Position numbers and translations under genes: made by a program. DNA of 8,984 nt from Rhodobacter sp. GTDB taxonomy: Bacteria; Pseudomonadota; Alphaproteobacteria; Rhodobacterales; Rhodobacteraceae. The notes beneath the pieces were generated by a model. That model made no database searches. It saw nothing but the letters and a program-made list of their open reading frames with translations, and was not told the origin of the DNA. Shown one piece after another: positions 1 through 5,960 of the stretch. The stretch covers positions 1 through 8,984 of the forward strand of contig PNND01000463.1 of assembly GCA_013824045.1 (NCBI GenBank), given 5' to 3'. The first letter of the stretch is position 1; the number at the start of each line of letters is the position of its first letter.

Positions 1-1
1 T

Positions 2-706
2 TCAGGACGGCAACCGGGCCGGCTGAAGCCAGCGGCGCTCATTCGCCTCGATCTGGGCGATGCGGTCGGCGCTGGAGGGGTGCGACAAAAGCCATGCGGG
101 CATCTGGCCGCGATTGCCCTTGGTCATGGCATCGAGTTTGCGGAAAAGGGCCTTTTGCGGCTCTGTCCCGATACCGGATTTCAGCAGAAGCGCGGTGGCA
201 TAGGCGTCCGCCTCATATTCATCGCGCTGCGACAGGCGGGCGGCGAGCGCGCCGGACAGAAGCTGTGCAATCCAGAAGCCGATGAAGGGTAAGAAGCGGT
301 TGAGCACCGCCGAGAGCACAACGAACACCGCGTTCTGGCCGGTGAAGTCGATCATCCGACGTTTGGTATGGCCAAGGGCCACGTGACCAAGTTCATGGGC
401 GATGACGGAGGCCAGCTCTTCGGCCGTCACCTCGCCCCGCATCTTGCGATTGAGAAAACCGCGGGTGAGGAAAATGCGGCCATCGGGGGCGGCAAGGCCG
501 TTGACGGGGTCCACCTCGAACACGTGCACGGGGATGCTGGGCACGTTGAGCGCCGCCGCCATGCGGTCAGCCAGGCGGGTGATCGCCGGGTCGGTGAGGG
601 GGCGGGATTGCGCGTCCAGCATCTTGCCCGTCCGCCAGACGGACAGGCGGTACATCACCAGCGCGTAGCCGATGGCAAGAAGGGTGGGGATGAGAAGTGC
701 TGCCAT
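2..706 (-). CDS. M48-family membrane-associated zinc metalloprotease (HtpX/Ste24-like)
   Basis: This 234-residue protein is predicted to be a membrane-anchored zinc endopeptidase of the M48 family, a group that clears misfolded or damaged membrane proteins. The sequence shows a hydrophobic N-terminal helix (about residues 1-19), the HELGH zinc site at 104-108 (two His ligands, Glu as general base), and the downstream EYEAD at 163-167, whose first Glu is the expected third ligand (ExxxD pattern). A second hydrophobic stretch lies at about 125-155. The C-terminal SHP motif at 208-210 is typical of M48 enzymes. The gene lies 51 bases downstream of the DedA gene on the same strand and is complete, with its TGA near the window edge. 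No Shine-Dalgarno sequence precedes the ATG. HtpX itself is longer (about 290 residues), so this is a compact relative rather than a clear htpX orthologue. The family call is secure and the substrate is unknown. Confidence 0.93.
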   Translation of the reverse strand: MAALLIPTLLAIGYALVMYRLSVWRTGKMLDAQSRPLTDPAITRLADRMAAALNVPSIPVHVFEVDPVNGLAAPDGRIFLTRGFLNRKMRGEVTAEELASVIAHELGHVALGHTKRRMIDFTGQNAVFVVLSAVLNRFLPFIGFWIAQLLSGALAARLSQRDEYEADAYATALLLKSGIGTEPQKALFRKLDAMTKGNRGQMPAWLLSHPSSADRIAQIEANERRWLQPARLPS

Positions 707-713
707 ACCGAAG

Positions 714-742
714 GATATAGGGACTGGGCGGGCAAGTGGAAG
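714..742 (-). promoter_or_regulatory. Possible internal promoter giving a leaderless protease mRNA
   Basis: On the minus strand a TATATC hexamer (719-714) ends 7 bases before the ATG of the M48 gene, and CTTCCA (742-737) lies 17 bases upstream as a weak -35 match (3 of 6). Transcription from here would begin at or beside the ATG, which would fit the lack of a ribosome binding site. This is inference from spacing and short matches only. Confidence 0.25.
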
Positions 743-757
743 GGTGTCTGCGCGGAC

Positions 758-1354
758 TTATCCATCACGCTCTGTGGCAGCACGCCACAGCGTGCGTCCG
801 ATCAGCGCGGCGATCACGCCAGACGCGATGGCGGCTGCCAGATTGCCCAGAACTGACCCGAGTTCCTGAATATGGGACGAGAAGCTGTAGCCGAGGCCGA
901 TATAGATCGACACCCAGATGCAAGTGCCCGCCACAGCGGGCAGGGTGAAGCCCGCCCAGGTGATCCGGGCGGCGCCGGCGGAAAAGTTGACATAAGGGCA
1001 AAGGGCAGAAACCAGCCAGCGCGACAGGAAGATCGCGGGCAGGCGGCGCTTGTCCAGCCAGGAAACCGCACGATTGACCAGGGCCGCCGTCCGGCGGCGG
1101 CGGCGCAGGCGGGCCAGAATTCGGGGGCCAAAGCCGCGCCCCATCCAAAAGCCGCATTGATCGCCCAGCAGTGCGCCGCAGATCGCGCCGATCCACAGGG
1201 GCAGCACCGCAAGGTCACCAGCGGCTGCAAAGGCGCCTGCGGCCAGCATGAACAGCGAGGCGGGCAAAGGCAGTGCAAGACAGGCCAGAAAATTCACCAG
1301 CGCGATCAGCAGCGCGCCCCATTCCGGCACAAGGGCAAGCAGGGTTTCGGTCAT
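758..1354 (-). CDS. DedA/VTT-domain (SNARE-associated) integral membrane protein
   Basis: This 198-residue polytopic membrane protein resembles the DedA/VTT family, whose characterised members are linked to lipid flipping (for example undecaprenyl phosphate recycling), proton motive force and envelope integrity. Visible features are hydrophobic segments at about 12-45, 48-70, 135-157 and 168-188; a proline-bearing re-entrant-type stretch LPLP at 28-31; GDQCGFWMGRGFG at 64-76; and the conserved arginine region FLSRWLVSALCPYVNFSAG at 109-127, followed by aromatic-rich IWVSIYIGLGYSF. A strongly basic loop with five consecutive arginines (84-88) lies between hydrophobic blocks, probably on the cytoplasmic side. 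The ATG overlaps the stop of the 110-residue gene as ATGA, so translation is probably coupled. AAGGA lies about 10 bases upstream. The acidic residue of the usual [E/D]xPxP motif is not obvious, so the substrate should not be assumed. The family call is good and the function is not resolved. Confidence 0.85.
   Translation of the reverse strand: MTETLLALVPEWGALLIALVNFLACLALPLPASLFMLAAGAFAAAGDLAVLPLWIGAICGALLGDQCGFWMGRGFGPRILARLRRRRRTAALVNRAVSWLDKRRLPAIFLSRWLVSALCPYVNFSAGAARITWAGFTLPAVAGTCIWVSIYIGLGYSFSSHIQELGSVLGNLAAAIASGVIAALIGRTLWRAATERDG
766..794. repeat. Inverted repeat (hairpin) inside the 3' end of the DedA gene
   Basis: CTGTGGC (772-778) and GCCACAG (784-790) form a perfect 7-bp stem around a 5-base loop. 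CACG (766-769) and CGTG (791-794) extend it by 4 bp across a 2-base bulge. It lies a few codons before the DedA stop. No T-run follows on either strand, so it is not a standard intrinsic terminator. It could protect a 3' end or reduce read-through into the protease gene. Confidence 0.4.
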
Positions 1355-1683
1355 AGTCCGCCATCCTTGGCATCAACCAGCGCCTGCACGTCGGAAATCA
1401 TTTCCACCAGCGGCACATCGTTGCGTTGGGCGATGCGGTAGAGGGGCTTGCGTTGATCCTCGGGGGTTGGGTTGCCCAACAGGGCCGTCAGATCATCATC
1501 TTCCAGCCCATAGGCCAGCGCGATGTAGCGCGGGGTCATCCAGCCCGCGACCGGTTTTTCCGACCGGAAATACAGATTGGTGGCGAACAGCGCCGCGCGC
1601 CCCGTGAAGAACAGGCAGGCTGCCAGCGCAAGGATGAAGGCCAGCGACAGAACCGGATTTGAGCGCCAGAGCCGCCGGATCAT
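1351..1683 (-). CDS. Conserved-type hypothetical protein with one N-terminal membrane helix
   Basis: I do not recognise a named family for this 110-residue protein. It has a short basic N-terminus (MIRRLWR), one hydrophobic helix at about 11-36 and a soluble C-terminal part of about 70 residues that is mildly acidic (EDDD at 61-64). This looks like a single-pass inner-membrane protein rather than an exported one, since no clear signal-peptidase site follows the helix. The open frame extends much further upstream, but that stretch is antisense-free overlap with the VWA gene. The chosen ATG overlaps the VWA stop as ATGA and has AAGGGA 6 bases upstream, which fixes the start. Its own stop overlaps the DedA start in the same way. 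This tight double coupling suggests that it works with both neighbours, perhaps as a membrane adaptor, which is inference. Confidence 0.85.
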   Translation of the reverse strand: MIRRLWRSNPVLSLAFILALAACLFFTGRAALFATNLYFRSEKPVAGWMTPRYIALAYGLEDDDLTALLGNPTPEDQRKPLYRIAQRNDVPLVEMISDVQALVDAKDGGL

Positions 1684-2861
1684 CTGAGTTCCCTTATCCC
1701 CCGCGCGATGCCGTCCAGTGTCATCGGAACCATGCGGTTTGAAAAGATGTCGCGGATCAGGCGGGTGGATTGGGTGTATCCCCAATGCGCCTCGGGCAGG
1801 GGGTTGATCCACAGATGCCGGGGCCATTGCGCGCAGGCGCGGGTCAGCCAGACTTGGCCTGCCTCGGCGTTCCAATGTTCATTGGCGCCGCCGGGATGCA
1901 GGATTTCATAAGGCGACATGCTGGCATCGCCCACGAAGATGCATTTCCAATCCGGCCCATAGGTGCGCAAGAGATCCATCGTCGGGGTCTGGTCATCCCA
2001 GCGGCGGCGGTTGTCGCGCCAGACGCCCTCATAGAGGCAGTTGTGAAAGTAGAAGGGGGCGAGGTGCTTGAACTCCGACCGGGCGGCGGAGAACAGCTCT
2101 TCCATCACCTTCACGTAAGGGTCCATCGAGCCGCCCACGTCCAGAAACAGCAGCACCTTGACCGCGTTGCGCCGTTCGGGGCGGGTCTGCACATCCAGCC
2201 AGCCATGATCGGCGGTGGCGCGGATGGTGCCTTCCAGATCCAGTTCCTGTTCCGCCCCATCGCGCGCCCAGCGGCGCAGGCGGCGCAGCGCCACTTTGAT
2301 GTTGCGGGTGCCCAGTTCCACCGAATCGTCGAGATTGCGAAACTCGCGCTTGTCCCAGACCTTGACCGCGCGCTGGTGGCGGCTTTGATCCTGCCCGATG
2401 CGCACGCCTTCGGGGTTGTAGCCATAGGCGCCGAAGGGGCTGGTCCCGGCGGTGCCCACCCATTTCGACCCGCCCTGATGGCGGCCCTTCTGTTCCTCCA
2501 GCCGCTTGCGCAGAGTGTCCATCAGCGCGTCGAACCCGCCAAGGGCCGCGACCTGCGCGCGTTCTTCGGCCGTCAGGTGGCGTTCGGCCAGCTTTTCCAG
2601 CCAGTCGCGGGGCAGATCGATGGCGTCGAGCACCTGATCGGCGCTGATCGCCTCTAGCCCGTTGAAGGCGGCGGCGAAGGCGCGGTCGAAACGGTCAAGA
2701 TGGCGTTCATCCTTGACCATCACCACGCGGGCAAGGTGATAGAAGCCGTCGACGTCATAGGTGACAAGCCCGGCCACCATGCCTTCGATAAAGGCGAGGT
2801 ATTCGCGCAGCGAAACGGGCACGCCTTCCTGCCGCAGCTTCTGGAAGAAGGGCAGGAACAT
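1680..2861 (-). CDS. CoxE-like VWA-domain protein (putative MoxR partner)
   Basis: This 393-residue protein resembles the CoxE-like VWA family. In several systems such proteins pair with a MoxR-type AAA+ ATPase and help mature or remodel protein complexes. The N-terminal part (about 1-230) is largely helical and charged. A glycine-rich linker with GAYGYNPEGVRIG spans 144-156. The VWA domain starts at about 235: VLLFLDVGGSMD (236-247) holds the metal-ion-dependent adhesion site in D-x-G-x-S form rather than DxSxS, GDASMSP (311-317) follows a predicted strand, and WINPLP (351-356) is near the end of the fold. No signal peptide or membrane helix is seen, so it is probably cytoplasmic. AAGG overlaps the TAA of the upstream microprotein gene 7 bases before the ATG, so the two are probably coupled. 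The MoxR gene lies about 2 kb upstream on the same strand, beyond the lipoprotein gene. The client is unknown. Confidence 0.92.
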   Translation of the reverse strand: MFLPFFQKLRQEGVPVSLREYLAFIEGMVAGLVTYDVDGFYHLARVVMVKDERHLDRFDRAFAAAFNGLEAISADQVLDAIDLPRDWLEKLAERHLTAEERAQVAALGGFDALMDTLRKRLEEQKGRHQGGSKWVGTAGTSPFGAYGYNPEGVRIGQDQSRHQRAVKVWDKREFRNLDDSVELGTRNIKVALRRLRRWARDGAEQELDLEGTIRATADHGWLDVQTRPERRNAVKVLLFLDVGGSMDPYVKVMEELFSAARSEFKHLAPFYFHNCLYEGVWRDNRRRWDDQTPTMDLLRTYGPDWKCIFVGDASMSPYEILHPGGANEHWNAEAGQVWLTRACAQWPRHLWINPLPEAHWGYTQSTRLIRDIFSNRMVPMTLDGIARGIRELR

Positions 2862-2870
2862 GCCGCGCCC

Positions 2871-3035
2871 TTAGACCATGCGGTCGATGAACAGCGTCAG
2901 GAAGAGGCCGACCAGCGCGAAGGCAATGCCATAGCCTGCGCCATATTGCAGGGCATCCAGCCGTTTGCCGCCCGATTTCAGCGCCTTGCGCGCGCCGATG
3001 ACAGCGCCCAGAATCAACCCCGCGATCACGATCAT
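2871..3035 (-). CDS. 54-residue two-helix membrane microprotein
   Basis: I translated this small frame by hand. It begins MIVIAGLILGAVIGARK and ends TLFIDRMV, 54 residues before TAA. It has a hydrophobic, glycine-rich helix (about 1-15), a basic linker (ARKALKSGGKRLD, 15-27), a glycine/tyrosine patch (QYGAGYG, 30-36) and a second helix (about 36-50). This predicts a helical hairpin in the inner membrane with a positively charged cytoplasmic turn. The reading is supported by the clean hydrophobic-basic-hydrophobic pattern, by an ATG and stop that fill the gap between larger genes, and by its end lying 9 bases before the VWA start. I recall similar small proteins in other Rhodobacterales beside CoxE-like genes, but I cannot check this here. 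The function is unknown. Its position suggests a membrane partner of the MoxR/VWA module. Confidence 0.8.
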   Translation of the reverse strand: MIVIAGLILGAVIGARKALKSGGKRLDALQYGAGYGIAFALVGLFLTLFIDRMV

Positions 3036-3044
3036 GCCTGCCTA

Positions 3045-3070
3045 GCCCCCGTCTTTTTATGGCCGGGGGC
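3045..3070. repeat. GC-rich inverted repeat between lipoprotein and microprotein genes
   Basis: GCCCCCG (3045-3051) pairs perfectly with CGGGGGC (3064-3070) around a 12-base loop containing five T's. It lies 17 bases past the lipoprotein stop and 10 bases before the microprotein ATG. There is no T-run after the stem on the minus strand, so it is a poor intrinsic terminator. It may stabilise the lipoprotein message end or modulate expression between the two genes. Confidence 0.4.
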
Positions 3071-3087
3071 AGTAAGGTCTGCCCGCC

Positions 3088-4470
3088 TCAGCCGCTTCGG
3101 CCGGATGCGGCCAGACCTGCGATATCGGATTGCCGCGCGCGGACCATCGCATCCGTGCCGAACCCATAACGCGCCCAGCCCAGACTGTCGAGACGGGCCT
3201 CCCGGGCCAAATCATCGCGGCCAAGGGCGGCGTGAGCCTCGGCCCGGATCATCAGAAGGGTGGCCAGCAGCGCCGCATTTTCAGCCCGGCGCACCACAGG
3301 GATGGCGCGGTCAGTCAGGGCCAGCGCTTCCGGGAAGCGCCCTTCGGCCAGCGCAAAGGCGGCAAGCTGCATGTCGACATGGGCGGAACGGACCTCGCCC
3401 CCCGGCATGCGCTGCCAGATGCGCTGTGCCTCGGTAAAGGCGCGGGTTGCGGCGGGGATGTCGCTGCCGACCTGCGCGCGGCCAAGCGCAAAATAGGAGA
3501 AGGCAAGCCGGTTGTCCTGCCAGCCCTGAGCGCGGGCGATGGACAGCATGCGTTCTGCCGCCTTGCGACGGGTCGAGTCCGATCCGCGCGGGCCGATGGC
3601 GGCCTCGACCGCATCGATCCAGACGCGGGGGGCCATTTGGGTGTTGCCGGCGCTGGGGCGGCCTTCGCCGGCCGGGTTGAGCCGGGCGAGGATGGCAGGC
3701 AGGCGGGCGGCAACCTCATTGCGGGTCATGCCCGATTGCAGGGCCGGGTCATAATGCACGCGCAGGACCAGCATGTCAAAGCCGGTGAGGACCGTGTGGA
3801 AGTTGTCATCGTTGAACACGCTGTCGGGCAGACGATAGAGATCGTTCAAGGGGCCGATGGCCTGTGCCAGTTCCTCATGGAGGCAATCGCGCACTTCCTG
3901 CGGCGATGTGTCCGAGGGCATGATGATCCCAACCGTATCGCGCTGGGTCACGGTGGCCCAATCCGTCAGCCCGGCGCTGCGGGCGGTGCGATATTCGGCA
4001 AAGGAGGAGACGCGCGGCACCACGAAGCAGGCCGCGGACGGCACCAGCCGCCGCATCGCCGCGCGGGGCTGGAAATCGATGGTGATCGATGCGCGGCTGC
4101 CGGGCGTGGCGGGGCGGATGTCGATCCCCGCCTCGGCCCGCAGGCGGGCCATCACGCGCGACAGATCGGGATGGGCGGTGGCGGGCACAACGCCCGTCAT
4201 GGCCACGGTGATCGGCCCTTCGAAGCGGGTCAGCACCGGAAGGGCGCGCCCGCTTTCCATCAGGAATTCCAGATCTAGGAAATCGCGGGCGATATCAGCG
4301 TTGCTGCGCGCGGCGGCGGGTGCGGCCTGCGGCGCAAAGCCCTGCAACGGTGCCAGCGTGGCCCCTTGCATCGACGGGGCAGGACGGTTCATGGCCACTT
4401 GCGCCACGGGCGCGGGTGAACAGGCGGAAACGATCAGTGTGAGGGCCGCAAGGGCCATAGGAATACGCAT
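3088..4470 (-). CDS. DUF2927-domain lipoprotein with helical (TPR-like) C-terminal half
   Basis: This 460-residue protein begins with a lipoprotein signal peptide: MRIP, a hydrophobic run, then the lipobox VSAC with the acylated Cys at 17. An Ala/Pro-rich linker runs to about 55. The region 56-265 matches the DUF2927 family as I know it, starting SNADIARDFLDLEF, with ACFVVPRVSSFAEYR (147-161), DCLHEELAQAIGPLNDLYRL (195-214) and DNFHTVLTGFDMLVLRVHYD (222-241). Residues 300-450 hold several Ala-rich helix pairs resembling tetratricopeptide repeats (for example FALAEGRFPEALALTDRAI). The mature protein should be membrane-anchored and face the periplasm. HEELAQ resembles a zinc-protease HExxH site without the second His. 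Upstream ATGs at 4491 and 4557 are possible, but only starts close to the lipobox give a normal signal peptide, and no strong ribosome binding site decides between 4470 and 4491. It lies between the MoxR and VWA genes. The function is unknown. Confidence 0.85.
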   Translation of the reverse strand: MRIPMALAALTLIVSACSPAPVAQVAMNRPAPSMQGATLAPLQGFAPQAAPAAARSNADIARDFLDLEFLMESGRALPVLTRFEGPITVAMTGVVPATAHPDLSRVMARLRAEAGIDIRPATPGSRASITIDFQPRAAMRRLVPSAACFVVPRVSSFAEYRTARSAGLTDWATVTQRDTVGIIMPSDTSPQEVRDCLHEELAQAIGPLNDLYRLPDSVFNDDNFHTVLTGFDMLVLRVHYDPALQSGMTRNEVAARLPAILARLNPAGEGRPSAGNTQMAPRVWIDAVEAAIGPRGSDSTRRKAAERMLSIARAQGWQDNRLAFSYFALGRAQVGSDIPAATRAFTEAQRIWQRMPGGEVRSAHVDMQLAAFALAEGRFPEALALTDRAIPVVRRAENAALLATLLMIRAEAHAALGRDDLAREARLDSLGWARYGFGTDAMVRARQSDIAGLAASGRSG

Positions 4471-4524
4471 GAGTGGCAGCTCTGCTTTCATTCTGAACCA
4501 AGGGTCTTGCGACCCGACCAACAC

Positions 4525-4603
4525 CGGAACCCGCCCGCAGGGCCGCAGTTCCGTCACCCCGAGCCTGGTGGCGCCCCCGCGTCACCAAACCGGAACCGTT
4601 CCG
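4525..4603. promoter_or_regulatory. Four CGGAAC half-sites in two inverted pairs (possible operator)
   Basis: CGGAAC occurs at 4525-4530 and 4591-4596, and its reverse complement GTTCCG at 4548-4553 and 4598-4603. The second pair forms a perfect 13-bp palindrome with one central base. The first pair is separated by 17 bases. They lie about 55-135 bases upstream of the chosen lipoprotein start, a suitable place for a dimeric regulator. GAAC/GTTC also occurs in alphaproteobacterial LexA boxes, but the N7 direct spacing of those boxes is not present. The regulator is unknown. Confidence 0.35.
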
Positions 4604-4883
4604 ACAGACGACCTTGGCCGCATCCTGCAAGAGCAATGCCAGACCCGCGCAGCGCGGGAAGAAGGGCAAGCTTTCGCCAAAGGACACGGACACGCAGATC
4701 ACCATCAAAGACAGGAACGGATGCCCCCAAGTAGATATCCGTCAGTGTCGTTATGTGGGCGTGGACGTGTCAATTCCGGGAAAAGTGCAAGGCCGGGGCC
4801 GGACTATGGATCGCGGCAGAGCGGGTCAGGACCACCGCATCTGCCCGGCCCGATCACGGAAAATGTCAATATATGTCGAAAAC

Positions 4884-4934
4884 GTGGCAAAGCGTGAGGG
4901 CTTTGTGGCAAAACTGCGGCCAAGTTGCGGCAAT
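4884..4934. repeat. Short tandem repeats spaced two helical turns apart
   Basis: GTGGCAAA occurs at 4884-4891 and again at 4905-4912, exactly 21 bases apart. A variant GCGGCAAT follows at 4927-4934, 22 bases further on. On the minus strand these read TTTGCCAC and lie just past the MoxR stop. Such phasing puts the copies on one face of the helix, which suits repeated protein binding. It could also be chance in a region of biased composition. Confidence 0.35.
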
Positions 4935-4949
4935 TTCTGGCGATTCGGC

Positions 4950-5789
4950 CTAACGCTTGGTGCGGGCCATGAAGGCCAGTCTTTCGAAAAGATGAACGTC
5001 CTGCTCGTTCTTCAAAAGGGCACCATGAAGGCGCGGCAAGGCGGGCCCGCCCTCGCGCCGCAGGTCTTCCGGTGACAGATCTTCGGCCAGCAGCAGGCGG
5101 AGCCAATCCAGCACCTCTGAGGTCGAGGGCTTTTTCTTCAGCCCCGGCACCTCGCGCAGTTCATAGAATTGGGTCAGGGCGGCGGTCAGCAGCGCGGGTT
5201 TGATGCCGGGGAAATGCACATCCACGATGGCGCGCATCGTGTCGATGTCGGGGAAACGGATATAGTGAAAGAAGCAGCGCCGAAGGAAGGCGTCGGGCAG
5301 TTCCTTCTCATTGTTAGAGGTGATGATCACCACGGGGCGATGGGCGGCGCGGATGGTTTCGCCAGTCTCGTAGACGTGGAACTCCATCCGGTCGAGTTCT
5401 TGCAAGAGATCGTTGGGAAACTCGATATCGGCCTTGTCCACCTCATCGATCAGCAGAACGACGCGCGATAGGGCCTCGAACGCCTGCCAAAGCTTGCCCT
5501 TGCGGATGTAGTTGCGCACGTCATTGACCCGCGCATCGCCCAGCTGGCTGTCGCGCAGGCGGCTGACGGCATCGTATTCATACAGGCCCTGCTGCGCCTT
5601 GGTGGTGGATTTCACATGCCATTCGATCAGGTCCATCCCCAAGGCCTGCGCCACCTGCCGGGCCAGTTCCGTTTTCCCGGTGCCGGGTTCGCCCTTTACC
5701 AGAAGCGGGCGTTGCAGCGTGACGGCGGCATTGACGGCCAAAGTCAGGTCATCTGTCGCGACATAGCCGGAGGTAGAGGAGAATTTCAT
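4950..5789 (-). CDS. MoxR-type AAA+ ATPase
   Basis: This 279-residue single-domain AAA+ ATPase is of the MoxR type, whose members couple ATP hydrolysis to remodelling or metal-centre maturation of partner complexes, usually together with a VWA protein. Visible motifs are Walker A GEPGTGKT (33-40), Walker B LLIDEVDKAD (112-121), sensor 1 TSNNEKELP (157-165) and the arginine-finger region LRRC (169-172). The C-terminal lid with LKKKPSTSEVLDWLRLLL (217-234) is also typical. There is no signal peptide or membrane helix, so it is probably cytoplasmic. The start chosen is the ATG directly before KFSSTSGYV, the usual N-terminal extent of the family. The frame stays open for more than 1 kb upstream, but that part is antisense to dksA and the monooxygenase. 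It is divergent from dksA, and the lipoprotein and VWA genes follow on the same strand. The partner is probably the VWA protein. Confidence 0.93.
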   Translation of the reverse strand: MKFSSTSGYVATDDLTLAVNAAVTLQRPLLVKGEPGTGKTELARQVAQALGMDLIEWHVKSTTKAQQGLYEYDAVSRLRDSQLGDARVNDVRNYIRKGKLWQAFEALSRVVLLIDEVDKADIEFPNDLLQELDRMEFHVYETGETIRAAHRPVVIITSNNEKELPDAFLRRCFFHYIRFPDIDTMRAIVDVHFPGIKPALLTAALTQFYELREVPGLKKKPSTSEVLDWLRLLLAEDLSPEDLRREGGPALPRLHGALLKNEQDVHLFERLAFMARTKR

Positions 5790-5960
5790 TGGATCTCGCG
5801 CAGGGAAGGGGCGGGCAGGGGTGGACCCTATCGCCCCGGTAATTCCGTCGCAACTGCTAGTGACAATCCTTTGGCGATGGTCTAGATGCACGGCCAACAG
5901 GAGCGCGCCATGCAAGCAGACCCCCTGTCGGCGCGGTCCGACCTGACGGAGAAAGCAGTG
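5790..5960. promoter_or_regulatory. Divergent intergenic region between moxR and dksA with candidate dksA promoter
   Basis: On the plus strand GTGACA (5860-5865, 5 of 6 to TTGACA) is followed after 17 bases by TAGATG (5883-5888, only 3 of 6 to TATAAT). On the minus strand TTGTCA (5866-5861) overlaps it and could serve moxR, but I see no good -10 for it. AGGAG at 5900-5904 and GGAG at 5948-5951 precede two in-frame ATGs for dksA (5910 and 5961). Confidence 0.3.

Larger units (their letters stand above)
4471..4949. other. Long non-coding gap between MoxR and lipoprotein genes
   Basis: I see no convincing gene in these 479 bases. The frames open here have no good ribosome binding site and run into antisense of neighbouring genes. 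The gap is long for this compact region and probably holds the control region of the lipoprotein-microprotein-VWA-DedA unit. Perfect TTGACA hexamers occur on the minus strand at 4869-4864 and 4773-4768, but neither has a good -10 at 16-18 bases. A 15-base palindrome CCCGCGC-A-GCGCGGG lies at 4644-4658. TATATT, a 5-of-6 match to a -10, is on the minus strand at about 4872-4867 without a matching -35. Confidence 0.6.

Noticed and set aside
1770..2657. Plus-strand frame of 295 codons
   Set aside because: It is antisense to the VWA gene, whose motifs and coupling to neighbours are clear. There is no ribosome site or domain on the plus strand.
3130..4278. Long plus-strand frame of 382 codons
   Set aside because: It is a mirror of the lipoprotein gene, low in hydrophobic patterning and rich in Gly/Arg/His. 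The minus-strand frame has a signal peptide and a known domain.
4525..4603. LexA (SOS) box reading of the GAAC/GTTC sites
   Set aside because: Alphaproteobacterial LexA boxes are direct repeats with 7-base spacing, which these inverted sites do not match.
4644..4658. Perfect CCCGCGC-A-GCGCGGG palindrome as a terminator
   Set aside because: No T-run follows on either strand, and it lies far from any gene end. It is kept only as a note in the gap description.
4614..5075. Plus-strand frame of 153 codons crossing the non-coding gap
   Set aside because: It runs into antisense of moxR, has no Shine-Dalgarno sequence at the start and shows no family features.
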